NCBI GenBank assembly: GCA_003439945.1
Contig: QVRM01006091.1
Span: forward strand, 33,022 to 97,021
From: Dermanyssus gallinae
Lineage: Eukaryota; Arthropoda; Arachnida; Mesostigmata; Dermanyssidae
Length of the DNA stretch: 64,000 nt
Direction: 5' to 3'
Below the pieces are notes generated by a model. The model was not told the DNA's origin. It ran no database searches and worked only from the letters and a program-made list of their open reading frames with translations. Shown here in pieces: positions 19,961 to 32,908 of this stretch. Position 1 is the first letter of the stretch, and each line of letters opens with the position of its first letter. The position numbers were made by a program, and so were the translations under genes.

Positions 19961-20259
19961 TGTAGAGTTTCGGGGGAGCCTTTGTTTAAGCGAATTAGTG
20001 GATTTCTATGTGCTATTTACGGGAGTGAACAAGCCGTTCTTGGCGGTTGGGTATAACGACTGATGAGTCCGTTTATTTCATATATCATACATTCGTAGCA
20101 GACGGCCGTTAGCGGAAGCAGCGTGTTTGAATCTCTGCCTCCCTCTCCTCACAGAGCATGACGTCAGTGAGAGAAGCTTCTGAGAGAGTACGAGCTCCGC
20201 TGCCGCAGTGTAGGTCTAACAAGCTCAGAATATTTGTACTATTCAAAGGTTTTCTGACA
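19961..20259 (-). repeat. BEL 5' LTR
   Basis: 299 bases, same sequence as 17724-18022 by eye, implying very recent insertion or gene conversion. Confidence 0.9.
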
Positions 20260-20489
20260 ACGGTAATCTCGTCGACCGACAAGAAAACGAAGCATTGCCC
20301 GCCACGGTCACTGATCTCAAGGGAGCGTCGAATACAGCTGTATACGGTATCGCCGATGCTGGAACGCGTTTGTAGACAGCATTTAGTTGCGTTACTGTGT
20401 TGGGCAAAGCCTATTCCTATTTGGGATTGAGAACTAAATGCGGTATTTGTGTCAATTCTCCACAGACGTAGCGTGTGCCCGATTAGCAC
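20260..20489 (-). pseudogene. C76-like peptidase, histidine-box part, cut by BEL (5' piece)
   Basis: Encodes the first 77 residues of the 276-residue protein and then runs into the BEL LTR, where the frame continues for about 50 unrelated residues. The break is after the Val-Asp-Glu-Ile-Thr-Val codons, at the ACGGT target. Confidence 0.5.
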
Positions 20490-20575
20490 TGATGCAGTAC
20501 ATTGAAGAGACTAAGGTCTATGTACTTAAGGCCCAGAGATGATCCACCAGAAACCCTAGCCACGTGCAAACTTTT

Positions 20576-20578
<3 letters not shown>

Positions 20579-20619
<41 letters not shown>

Positions 20620-20644
20620 TGTATATATATATATACATATATGT

Positions 20645-20677
<33 letters not shown>

Positions 20678-20692
20678 ATTCAACACCATTCG
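20579..20692. repeat. (TA)n with ACATATATG interruptions
   Basis: First of two TA tracts in the gap of the minus-strand peptidase-like gene. Lengths differ between copies: 34380-34482 in two blocks, 36259-36331, 60650-60740. Confidence 0.85.
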
Positions 20693-20887
20693 TATATATA
20701 TAGATATATATATTTATACATATATATTCATATAGAATGAATACATTATACAGAAAATACGTTTTCGGCATCTACCCATTATACGTCACGTCGGGCTAGA
20801 GCTCGCTATTATGGCATTAGACTTTCACAGGTCACATCACTACCACAGTACACGATGTGTACACGTATGCATATCTTCATGCATATA

Positions 20888-20996
<109 letters not shown>

Positions 20997-21078
20997 AGAA
21001 ATAAAGAGATAACAGCTGCGCCCCAGAGGATCATCCTCCACCTCAGTGTATCTGCAGACCGTAGGGTAACAACGAGTC

Positions 21079-21432
21079 CTACCATAGGATCCGGTCCAGT
21101 GAGTTTGCATCGAGGAGTAGTTCGTCATGGTCGCATCGGACGTAGCGAAACGCATGAAAACATACCGCAATAGCAGTACATTGATTGCCGCGCGAATACG
21201 ATGAAAACGCAGCGTTTGCTTGCGAGATGGACGCAAACCGCACAAGCGGCGGCATGGCGCCTATCTGCAAGGTTCTTGTACGGGACGGTGTTGTCGTGAT
21301 ATAGATGCGGCTACTGAGTTTAGCAAGCCGGCAATACGGCGACAGAAACGTTACGAACGCCCGGCGTTCTGACGTCCATTCCTCTGGCTGAGCCTCTGAG
21401 TCTGGAAGAAAAGGTTGATTAGGCATTTTCAA
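21079..21432 (-). pseudogene. C76-like peptidase, catalytic-Cys part, copy 2
   Basis: Same protein as at 4744-5097, with the same TAG after the Leu-Asp-Arg-Ile-Leu-Trp segment. On this strand it runs through about 100 bases of (TA)n into the tail of copy 1 (20889-20260), where the downstream half begins. The gene therefore crosses the unit boundary. That downstream half is itself split by the BEL insertion. Confidence 0.4.
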
Positions 21433-21518
21433 CGTACTTGACTCTACGTAGTACTAGACAATAACGGCTCAATGCGGCAAACATTCTGCTCAAAGAAATA
21501 GTAACCTTTGCGTAACCG

Positions 21519-22150
21519 ATGGCTTACCAACAGCGCAGTTCGTTTGTCGGTGATGAGAGCTTTAGTCGCAATTTGGTTTTGTGGGAACAGAAGTATGCTA
21601 GGAAAAGTCTGTCTTACTCTAGTCAGTTCCGATTATTTTCGAGTGGTAGGGCTTTGAGTTCTCACCTCTTCATTCTCGTTTCATGTACCTTAGTAAACGG
21701 TCGGTGCCGTACAGCGTGTCCCCCAGAGGCAACTCGATATAGCTCCGTTAGTAATAGTACTGTGATTTGTGTAATAGTCGTATCGACAATCCTGGCCTAT
21801 GCGACCTCTTGGTATATGATGCTAAAAAAGTTGTCGCTTTTACACACTGCAATATACGTATACATACACATCTGTCCTGGCGTCTGTCCTGGCGCTGCAA
21901 AATTGCTCGTGCCGAAATTGTACTCCCTAGTGTAGAGGAGTACCAACGACGGGTTGACACTCGTATTTTTAGACAGATCATAAACGAAAATCGACTTTCA
22001 AAGTTTTTCACTGTAAGGACGAACAACTTACGGAGCGGCGTAACTATTCACGCACTGGAAATAGCCAATGCCGTTAGAAGTCGTTAACAATGCTTTTGCG
22101 TGGCGCCTGGCCCGCCGCGCACGGGACGACGACAAAATATGTGACTTGTT
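21519..22150 (+). pseudogene. Decayed plus-strand coding fragment (copy 2)
   Basis: Near-identical to 5184-5818. The terminal TGA of copy 1 is TTA here, so the last frame runs on through the AATAAA region. Confidence 0.22.
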
Positions 22151-25100
22151 AAAACCCCTTTTTTTTAATAAAAGAGACTTGTATTGTATTGTAATACACA
22201 CATATGATACCATGCCTACAAATGTATCTAGCCCACCGCAAAAACACCGTTAGTTTTCACAGAACGCAAAAGAAAAACTTAATTATAAGAGAAATAATGT
22301 CGATTTTTCGGCATCAGTGATGTTTAGCTATGCAGTCGGATGTTGCTTTGCTTCCTAAACGAATCTGAAATGCTCTAACAAGCATTAAACGATGCTTGGA
22401 TGCACTGGCGCTCGTCTTCTTAGTAGGAGTTTATACACTCTCACAGCGTACAGTTTATGCACATTTTGTATCCCTACTGCCCGAAGCTGTAGGGCGACTA
22501 TGAGCGAAACAATATCGCCTGCCTTCAAATGGTTGAGGGTCTCTCTAAAGAATCCCTTTATTAAAAAAAAGAGCAACAGATGTCATATTAAACAGGTAGT
22601 TGGCATGGACTCGGCGACACGACGTAAACCATTTCCAAAATATTCGTGTTTGCATTAGAACAATATCCTACCTGTGCTTATTGTTATGCAGCAACAATAA
22701 CAACACGTCTCACTGTTTACGCGCACATAGTACCAGGAAGTCGTGGTCTGGAAAATAAATCGTGATTGGCTGACGTGCGTATCGCCAAGATAACTGCTGC
22801 TAATAAGCACCGCAGCGACCGCATAGAAGAGAGGCCTTGCTACAGGTAGCATATCGAATTGATGGCCAGTATTCACTAACTGCCATTATCTATATAAGCC
22901 CACTAAATTGACATCAGTTCGCTAATATTTAATCATTTTTTACCTGTACTGTGTGAGAGAGTACACCCACCCATTTACATCAGCACTTGAATTCTAAGTT
23001 TGATCATTTTACGGTAAAAAGGTGTTCTACAGAGATTCCTCCTTCAGCGACAGACGTCCCGCCACTTCGCTCTCGACTGTCGTTCTACTAACAAGGATTC
23101 AAACTTTTTTGGACTGACTTACTCTTACCGTAACACTGTCAAAACAGCTATGTGTGTGTGTCACTTACGGCAGGGCCGACCTCAACACCTAAACCTTAAC
23201 ACTAGTGCTATCGAGCCTATACTGGGCCAATATTCTTCCAACACTCAGATGACTCCCCAGATTGCTAACTACCGAGCCACAACATATTCCGCGGCGACTA
23301 CGATCGCCAAAACCCTAAAAAGGCAGACGACATCGTTGTTCGATCTCCAATCTCAGATCGAACAACGTCTAAAAGGACATCCTGAATTGCCTACTTGTTG
23401 AGCCCGGTGGCGTGGTGGCATGCGTCTGCGCCTCGCGACCCGAGGGGACACATAGGAGGTGCGCGGGTTAGAACCCCACCGTTGCACATTTGTATTTATG
23501 GGGGTCCGTCTGTGAAGCAATGCGCAAAGCAGTCCCATGGATCCAAAGTTTGTATCCAAAGTCAGGCAAGCTACAATCGAATAGACCATTATTAACACGC
23601 TACTGACCTGCCGGTAACAGGACGGTCAAGGACTTATCAATAGTCTTCACATCTAGATCAGTGCAATTGGCAAGATGTTTGGGAAGAACCTCATGTAATG
23701 CTCTCCCATCCTGGCGGAGATACTGAGGTTTGAGATTAAAATCTTCACTAAGGTGTAAGATATGTACTATAATAGTACGGCGTCTAACGGCCTCGCGCCA
23801 AAACCTAGCTGCTCACTAGTAACCTTGAATAGGCAACGTAGAAAACGCAAGATGTAGGTCGTTCTTAGAGCACTGAACGCGCTGAGCTATGTAGCAATAT
23901 ATCAACGAGGCACAATTGGTTCAACCCACAGCGCCAGTTCTGCTTACTAAAAATGGCCCACTAAGCATACTTATGTAACAGCGTTCTTCAACTGAGAAGG
24001 AACACTCACACCCTTAAAAGTTTGAGAATAGGTTGAGGCTATATACGCGCCCAGCTATCCAAAAGCTGTATGAGTAGAAGTCCGCGCAACCCGAAACTCT
24101 GATGCAAGCAATTTTAGAGTGGCGACTCTCTAATCCCGTAACGACTGCTCGTTGCTCGCTGAGCATCCACTTCTCTTGGCGGCTACCGCGCTGTGAATTG
24201 CTACCAACTTATGTCCTAATTTCTCGCTGTCCCGAAGACCCTGTAGTCGACTGTCGCTACTTCTAAGCATGGCCCTAAAGAAGGCTTTAGTTAACATATG
24301 CATCTATGCGAAGCACAGCGAAATAGCTACAATAGATTCGATTCGAGAATTCGTTTCTTGGATCAAATCCTACAGCTATTGACACAATCGTGTACGCGCC
24401 TATTACTCGGCCAGCTCTAGCACTTAACTGTTCGCTGCTCTAGCAGTTCCACCGATCCAACTCTAGAACACTGATTTTATAATTTAAAACGATTTCATAC
24501 AATGTTCGCAATACAGACCTGAAATTTTCGGAAGTTTCAGCTGAACGTTCTAAGAAGACAACGCGGACTGTTGACGGTCTCCCACCGAACTGTGTCGGCT
24601 TGTTTATTACTGGTCCGTTATGCACCTAATTGGCGCCAGGTCGTTATTTTCGCGCCACTGCGTTGGCGGCAGTTCGCTCAACTTTGCGACATATGATCTC
24701 TATAGAATGTCTCTTCTTCAAAGTGACCGGCGAAAGGTACTCTCGTGTTTTGATTTTTAGAATTGTCGGCAATATATATATTTATCACTTTTTACAAAAG
24801 AATAACAATAATTATTACTCAAGTCTCTATGGTTAATATTTATTTGACGGAGTGCTCGTGGGTTCCGGCAGTACAATAAATGATAGGCTGAGCAAGTTAA
24901 GGAGAGGGATACAGCTGAGTAAAGGATAACGGCAGAGACGCCTCTCTCACGGCTTCGAAGTAATGCCAAAGTAGTACCGAGTCTGGGTGGGTGGCGGAAG
25001 ATGTTCGGGTTTAGTGGGTATGTAAGTCCCACACTAGTTACGCAGGCTTCTAGTGACGCATGAGCATCATGCATTCCCGAAACCTCCCATATCAAATAAA

Positions 25101-26296
25101 TAATAAATAATAAGGTTGGTATAATAAGGTTGATAATAAATAATAAGGTTGGTATAATAAGGTTGATAATAAATAATAAGGTCAAATAAATAATAAGGTT
25201 GGTCGTAAAGCTTCATGGTATCAACTGCTGCCAAGCGTCCTCCACGACGGAACGTCATTGATTTTGTTAATGCTATCTAAACTTTGCAAGAGTGGAAAAC
25301 GCTTGCTGAAAACGGAAAGCGACTTCCAGAGGAGAGAGCGAAATATCATCAGCATAGTGGATAAGTTGCACTGATGGCTTGTTCTGCTCCACAATCGTCG
25401 GTCGCTCACCGACGAGCTCGATAATAGCTTATATGTAGATGTAGCGTTTTTTTTAAAGAGCAATTAGGTATTGCCTTATAATTGCAATACCTAATTGCAA
25501 TTATAAGGCAAAACTTTCTGGCAAATTCAGTTTAAAAAAAAGAAACAAAAACAGGATTTGAAGTAAAAGTTGCTGGGTTTTCTTACCGACTATATCTGCC
25601 GTGTCCACTATTTCGTGTTCATATGTCTGTTTATTTCAGCCTTACACCGCACCACAATAATCAGGAACAGAAAACAAGTAGATACGATTATAGACGTAAT
25701 CATCGTCTAAGAGAGTACACGCCACTTTGGTATTCGACTCAAGGTGGATGATAGGCACTAACAATTTGCCGAATATTGGCTAGAGAACCACTTGTCCGAA
25801 CAACCGGTCTCCATAGAGGCGCTATTCGCAGACATTCAATATATTTATCATCGAGCTGCTGCTCACCACTGATCCAAATTTAATGAATGTTGGTAGTTTC
25901 AGTGTGGTTCCAGTGGAACCTGATCATAATTACTTTTAACGTTCTAGGTCAAATATCCCCGCCTTTAGTGGCCAATTAGAAATAATAATAATAATAATAA
26001 ATAGTCAGCTGTTCGAATGTAAACAGAGGACGTGTTTTGGCAAGCTTCTGGAAAATAGCCTAGATTTTACCATCACAAGGAGCGTCCAACATGACTCGTG
26101 CATCGAGAACGAGGACACAAGACCAAGAAAATGGTGAAGATGAAACTCAGCAGCGACAACAACGACAAAAGCGAGAAGCGCTTACCTGTTCCAACTGTGA
26201 TAACCGAATCCGCGAATGGTGTCAAACGACAGTGAAGTGCACCACCTGTGCATTGTGGATCCACCTTAAGTTTAGTTGACTCACTTCTAGTGATAT

Positions 26297-26884
26297 TGTA
26301 ACGCTGTTGTTGGGGCAATGAGTGAGAACACACAGCGTAAGATCTGACTCGTAAGGTAGCCGGACGGAGAATATTGGGTTAGCATCCTTCTCCCGAGCTA
26401 TTTATTGGGTCCAGTGACGCCGTAGCGTTCGTATAGAAATAATGTTAAAAGGTTGACTCGAATCTATGACGTTGTTAATCGGTCGGGTTACACACTTCTC
26501 TTGGCGATGCACGTTGTTCTTGGTGGTGATAATGATGATAATGCCGAAACTCTGGATGTGCCACGGTCCGTGGACGATGGTGCACGTACCATGTGGTCGT
26601 ATGCGCACAGCTGGCTGGTTGTGAATCGAGTTGTCTATGCTGGTCTCGATGCTGTGGCTGTTGCCGATTGCTGGGGAGGCGAAATGCACGTTCGACAATG
26701 TGCTCGGACGGTTGTGGTGTCGCCTCTCCGTGCTGTTGACGATGGTGGAGGTGGTGGTGCCGTGCTTGGTGACGAATCTCCAGCTGCCTACTTGGCTTCC
26801 TGACGTCATCGCATCGTCATAATTGGGTGTTGGCGTCTCAGTGACTGGCAATTCAGTGACTTCGCTGTGGTAGGCCTCGTTACC
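26297..26884. mobile_element. Solo LTR in LINE-A ORF1 (copy 2)
   Basis: 588 bases, same ends and ATAT flanks as 9956-10543, one substitution noted (GATAATGATG for GATGATGATG). Confidence 0.75.
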
Positions 26885-27179
26885 ATATTAAGCCACCAAA
26901 TAAGAGTAGGCTGAACTCTGTGAAGTGTTACAAGTGCCAACATCCTGCACTACACGCAGATTATAACTACATATTGATCAAATGACATACATGTATATAT
27001 GCAAATGTATATTTTCTTTCTACTTTGAATAAAGCGTTTCAATCTTAATAATAATAATAAACATAATATTAATAATATTCGCGCTCTGTGATTTTGTTAC
27101 AGCAATCCCATCTAGTGAGGAGAAATTTATGCCTTGATGGTTTCTTTAATTTGACTAACTTTTTCACAAATCTTTATAG

Positions 27180-28064
27180 TTTTTATTTTTAAGAGGACTA
27201 ACTGGAAAATGCGGTTGCACACGCGGGCACCGCAGCAAGGGAGCTCCCTGCAAGTGCGGGCCGGTAGTGTGGGGCTCCAACCCACTAAAAACCAGTCGTG
27301 TCCCCGTCCCCCACGCTGACTGGGAACTGCTTGCGCATATCATCAAACAGTCAGGGGGGGCGAGTCTACTGGTCCAGGCGGATGTGGTCCCCGGGAGCCT
27401 CGGGGAGGCGCGAGCGGACTCGGAGGGAGGCCCTTGTCTTCTCTTGCAGTATGTTCTTAAAAGCTTGGGTCACTTTGTTCCATCCTGAAATTGATTCCGT
27501 CATTTTCATAATGAGGTCGTGTAGGTTAAGAGCTGGGTTGTTACTTAAAAACTCCGTTAAGCTTGCGCGCTGCTCCGCCCATGACCGACACCTAAGCACC
27601 GTGTGCTCTGGAGTGTCGTCGAGTCCATCGCCGCAGTGGACGCACGTGGGGCTGGGGACCTTTCCAATCCTGAACAGGTACGACTGGAAGTCGCCGTGAC
27701 CTGTGAGGACTTGGGTTGTGTGGAATGTAATTTTCCCCCCCCCGGCCGGTTAAGCCAGCTTCTGATATTTGGGATCAGGGTGCGGAGGCTGGCGCCTTGG
27801 GGGCACCCTGTTCGAGGCCTTCCCACTCCTCCTGCCAGAGGTCGATTGTACGCTGACGTGCCTCGTCTTTTTTGAGGCCTGGGTTATCCCATAAGCGGCG
27901 GCGCTCGGCTGCCTTTAAATCCCACGGGATCGTTCCGGCAAGGACGAAGGCCGCCGCGGCGCTGACCGTCCTATACGCTGAGATTACCCTGAGAGCTCCG
28001 ACCCTTTGGGCCCGACGCAGGCGAGTCCTGTTTGCGGCGAATTTTAGTGTGTTGGTGGGCCAGG
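27180..28064 (-). mobile_element. LINE-R (copy 2)
   Basis: Same 885-base insertion with the same 14-bp duplications (27166-27179, 28065-28078). The frame-breaking C run differs slightly in length context (TTTTCCCCCCCCC) from copy 1. Confidence 0.85.
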
Positions 28065-29313
28065 ACAAATCTTTATAGTGTATTTGACAAAAATGAGCCT
28101 ACTAAGTTTGCCACTTCTTCTAATGGCGGTCAGACTCGCGTCAGAGAAAAGTGGAAGTCGAGTTTGGTGGCGTGGTGCATTCGTTTGCGTCTCGCGCATA
28201 ACTTGCGAAAAGCTGTCCCTTGGACGTTAAATCTTGGCCCGAAAACTTTTTGTTAGAGAAAAGTAGGAAGTAATGGAAAAACATGAGCTGAGCACTTTAG
28301 TCATTAGGATACTCAGCTGGTTCGGCAAGCGTTCTGCAAAAACCGCTTTGCCCAACATCGAATACAATTAATAATACCATTATGACCTTGAACATATTAC
28401 TCTAACAAACTGCTTTTTAATCGACAACAGCGTGCATTTCAATCGAACTTCGCAGCACTAAACTCAATAATAATAATATTTTTTTTGGAAACAGGATTTT
28501 ATTCATATCATTGTGTACATGTATCACAACACGAATACATTAATTATATAACAGATACAGTGACGTCCCACGCCAGCGGCCGATTACGGTCCCAGTCCCG
28601 GCTGGTAAGGCCATCCGGTCGACGCCTGTCGTCCCTCTGCAATCCATCAGGCTCCAGCGTGACTAAACGCGCGCCCGAGGACGTTATTGATGGCATCGTG
28701 GCGGCCCTGCGTAAGCCCCGCCAGCTTAGTGCAGCTAAGCCGGTGCAGGCCGCGCTCATCCACTGTTCCACCGCGAGCACGAGCGGTTCATTTGTAGGTG
28801 CACCATTCCCACCTCCACCGACACCTGCATCACCACCTGTACCCCACCTACATCACCACCTGTACCCCCACCCACATCACCACCAGTACCCCCACCTGCA
28901 CCCCACCTGTATCACCACCTGTACACCCACCTGCATCCCCACCTTCACTGGTTGTGAATCAAGTTGTCTACGCTGGTCTCGATGCTGTGGCTGTTGCCGA
29001 TTGCTGGGGAGGCGAAATGCACGTTCGACAATGTGCTCGGACGGTTGTGGTGTCGCCTCTCCGTGCTGCTGATGATGATGGTGGAGGTGGTGGTGCCGTG
29101 CTTGGTGACGAATCTCCAGCTGCCTACTTGGCTTCCTGGCGTCATCGGCTGTCGGTGCTGTAGATCGTTGACGTTTGAGTTGGCTTGGGTGGTTGGTCGG
29201 CCTGCTGAAGTTATAATTGGGTGTTGGCGTCTCAGTGACTGGCAATTCAGTGACTACGCTGTGGTAGGCCTCGTTACAATATTAAGCCACCAAATAAGAG
29301 TAGGCTGAACTCC

Positions 29314-29781
29314 GTGAAGTGTTACAAGTGCGAACCGCCAACACAGTCAGACTCTCCAATAGAATCCAGCGCTGGTGAACCAACTGATGGTGTGGAGAAG
29401 GCAAATTCCAACGGAGCCAATGGCGCGCTGAGTAATCGAATGCTAGAAGAGCTGCAGGCTATGCATAAATTTATTAAACAACTGGAGGCCGCAAACAAAA
29501 ATACCAGTAGGATAAACGGTCTAGAGAAGAAACTGCGAGAACGCTCTCGTCCCAGTCGATCTTGCGACCGCGAAAATAGGGTTCGGGATCGATCTCGAAG
29601 CTGCTCTAAAGCTGCTCTAGCAAATCGCGCAGAGATAAAGTTACCGTCAATGATAGAAAGAAGAAACCCAAGCCACGCACCCTTTTTGTTAGTAAAACTG
29701 AAATTACTCCAACACAAATACACAACCCGCAATACAAATCAGCGGACTCTGTCCCTCGGTGGGCGCAGAAATGGTTTTTAA
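29314..29781 (+). CDS. LINE-A ORF1, C-terminal part (copy 2)
   Basis: Same 155 codons as 12974-13441, no difference noted. Confidence 0.6.
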   Translation: MKCYKCEPPTQSDSPIESSAGEPTDGVEKANSNGANGALSNRMLEELQAMHKFIKQLEAANKNTSRINGLEKKLRERSRPSRSCDRENRVRDRSRSCSKAALANRAEIKLPSMIERRNPSHAPFLLVKLKLLQHKYTTRNTNQRTLSLGGRRNGF

Positions 29782-30084
29782 TTTTTTAAAGGCAGATGCC
29801 AATATCAACCCACTCACTGTAAAAATGCTGAAAAATAAGAGTGGTAGAGCGGGTCGGACCTTCTACGTCCAAGTTATCGACATAGATTATGATAATATCT
29901 ATTCGTTAGAGAGATATGGGCGGATGGAACTCGTGTAACAGAGTACATCGGTAAGCCAAATCCAAACATTGTTCAGGATTTGTACCCAGCCTCCGCATGA
30001 CTTGCCAGCAACCATTTCAAGAATGTCGAACTATCCAACCGTACTATTTCCCAGCAACTACAAGCTCACAGTAAGTTTAAGTGC

Positions 30085-31527
30085 GTGTTGATAATCTCCC
30101 GCTCCCTCGCAAAGGAAGAAGCTCTCGACTCTCTACACAATTACCTGCTTGACAAGCAAATTGATGTCTGCATGGTAACAGAGACGTGGCTTTCTGAAAC
30201 AGCCGCCAACAATGCTGAGTTAAGTCGAGGAGGTACGTACAAAGTATTTCGGGAAGGAATCGGGGATCCAGAGGGGGCGGTGTACTTATTCTCATTCGCC
30301 GCGGTTTGCCCTGTACCGAAGTGGACCTATCCAATTACACATTAGAGATTGTTGTGGCCGATTTCCACATGTGCAACACTAAAATCCGGCCCATTGCTGC
30401 ATATAACACTCCAACAGGTGAATCAACCACTCGAGTTGAAAGGGTGTCAACTCTAACCGAAGAATTGACAAAGTTGGTGAACGTAGACTGCCCTGTCGTA
30501 ATAGGCGGGGACATGAACTTACGCTCTATCAAATGGGATACATACGAAAGACCCGGCGGATCAGACGATACCGTCTCAATGGAGGACCTGATGGTAGACT
30601 TCTGCGCTGCAGAAGGATTCAGGCAGTTCATTGACAAACCAACGAGGCTCGGCTCTATAATGGACCTTGTTTTATGCAATGACGATGCAGTCAGTCAAGT
30701 TGCACTATCCCCGGGCTCTGTCGAATCCGATCATAAAATGGTGTCGTTTGTTATTCTGGCTTTACGCCCGGTTAACATGCATTGCTCACACAGGTTCGAC
30801 TACAAAAACGGAAACTACGAGCTGATGCAGTTAAACTTGGACTTAACAAATTGGGATATCTTCTTCCAGAGCTGCACGTCAGTAAATTATATGTATCTCA
30901 AATGTCTTGAGTATATGGACTTTTTAATAGAGTCATGTATACCCAAAAAGAAGACTGTAAAAGGATCAATAAATGTTCATCTACGTAAACTTCACAGTGT
31001 TCTCGAAGCAGTTTCTGAGACATCAAAAATAGCCTGGATTCAAAAAGAAATAGCCAGAGCTTCCCGGCGCCAACGAGTACTGAGCAAAAGTGCAATCATT
31101 CGCAGCAAAGATCCGTTGAGGGTGTCAAGCTACGTGAGGTCGAGAATTATGACCAACGACTCACTTTCGTCCATTAAACGTATGGGTGGAACGTTTGCGA
31201 CGGATGAAATCGAGAAGGCAGAGATTCTACGAGAATTCTTTTGTCACACTTGTCCGACTGACGAAGAGTTTCAGCAGCGCATGCTACAGCCGGCTCCGCA
31301 TATACCAGAAGTAACACCGTCCCCTCACATCATCAACGATGTGGATGTTTTCCCTACAAATTTTCGGAAACACTTGCGGAAGCTGGCAAACACAACGAGC
31401 ACGGCCCCTGACGGAATTCCGGCGATCGTGTTTAAGAAACTAGGTTATTCCGTATGTGAGCCTCTAAGCCGTAATATCGTCGATCATTGGAAGATAGTAC
31501 AGTGCCGGGGCTGTTTAGCACCGCTAT
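30085..31527 (+). pseudogene. LINE-A ORF2: endonuclease and RT start (copy 2)
   Basis: Same structure as 13745-15187, including the frameshift near 30290. One substitution noted (Cys-Pro-Val for Cys-Thr-Val before the Val-Ile-Gly-Gly-Asp motif). Confidence 0.75.
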
Positions 31528-31557
31528 AATTCACCCTGTACATAAAAAAAGGCAATA

Positions 31558-32361
31558 AGGCCGATGCTGCGAATAAGCGTCTCGCTAACGGTGATAGCCA
31601 GCACACGTACCGAAAGCGTCATTGCGAAAGCCATATATACAAACGCTAACGACGCTTACATCGGAAGCCCAGTTTGCCTATCGCAAAGGTTTAAGCACGA
31701 CAGCTCCTGGAAACCCAAATTGATTGGGCAAAAATGTGCAACGACCTCGGATTGCTTCGACGTTGTCTATTTCGATTTCAAGTCAGCGTTTGAAACAGTC
31801 ACGCGCTCTAAACTACTGCAAACTCTACCCCACTTCGGAATTGGAGAACGCGTTCTGAACTGGCTCACTGCGTTTCTCCGAGCCAGAACTTTCCGGGTGC
31901 GCGTTAATGGACAGTATTCTACGGTGGTCGAGTGCCATCCGACTGTCCACAGGAAACGATCCTCGGACCATTGATGTATATTCTATACACCGATTCACTT
32001 AAATATATTATTCCACGAGGAGTTGAGGCTAAAGTATACGCTGATGATGTGAAACTTTACAGTCGGTCCCGCACTGTAGAGGACAGATGCCGTCTTCAGA
32101 CCGACGTTAGACGCCGCTTTCAAGGACTTGGCCAACGCCCTTGATTTGAACCTGTCCATGCATAAATGTCCTGCATTTCGCCCTGCATTTGGGTCCCACA
32201 ATTGTAGGGAAATACTGAAAAATTAAAATAAATAATAATAATAATAATGTGATAGGCATAAAGCCGCAGCCGGCCGCGGTTCCGTCGATAGCGAAACTAC
32301 CAGAACGGACCTGTAAGAATAGCCGACTACTATATCTGGGCGTAACAATTGGGTTCAAGGA
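31558..32361 (+). pseudogene. LINE-A ORF2: RT palm and thumb (copy 2)
   Basis: Like 15218-16020, but ACGACCTCGG (31741-31750) has one extra C. The motif A frame is therefore joined to an upstream frame (31564-31974). Confidence 0.7.
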
Positions 32362-32581
32362 TGACTCCGCTCGTAGTTAATAACCAAATGGGATTTATTC
32401 ACAAACACGAAATAATCGACACCACGGTCACGCATTCCTCCAGCGGCGCCTGTCGCCCGCCAAAACGCACTGCCCGTGCCCTATGACCTGTCGCTTGTAT
32501 AACTTGAGATCATCTCCCCTCTCCTCCTATTAGTTCATATTGCAGCCGCTGCTGCTTAGTACTACTGCCAATGAGACACGA

Positions 32582-32908
32582 GAGGGCGTTCATCAAATCA
32601 AACTTGTAGCGCAACACACTCAATGCTCTCCCCACATATTCACAGTTAATCTATGGACACGCCAGGGGATCTATCCTACGGCCCTCAAATTGTATCGCGT
32701 TGTACCACTGTTTAAAAGCGGTGACAAACTAAGCAAGGAAAATTACAGGCCGTTCAGTATCCCCCCCCTCCAATGTCCAAGATTTTCGAAAAAGCTATAT
32801 ATGAACAGTTGAACGAACACTTTGAGATGTTTAACGGCCTAAGTCAGCGTCAGTTCGGTTTTCGATCCAAAATGTCGACGACTGTACTCATCATGGATTT
32901 TGTTGAAG
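32582..32908 (+). mobile_element. LINE-B RT fragment, truncated (copy 2)
   Basis: Same fragment and same junction as 16241-16567. Confidence 0.65.

Larger units (their letters stand above)
17724..20259 (-). mobile_element. Short BEL/Pao LTR retrotransposon derivative
   Basis: 2536 bp flanked by ACGGT on both sides (17719-17723, 20260-20264). Two 299-base LTRs, identical by eye, bound one long minus-strand frame with BEL/Pao Gag and RT but no recognisable protease or RNase H and only a remnant of integrase. A full BEL element is about 6-8 kb, so this is an internally deleted, probably non-autonomous form. It inserted into the peptidase-like gene between codons 77 and 78. Confidence 0.9.
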
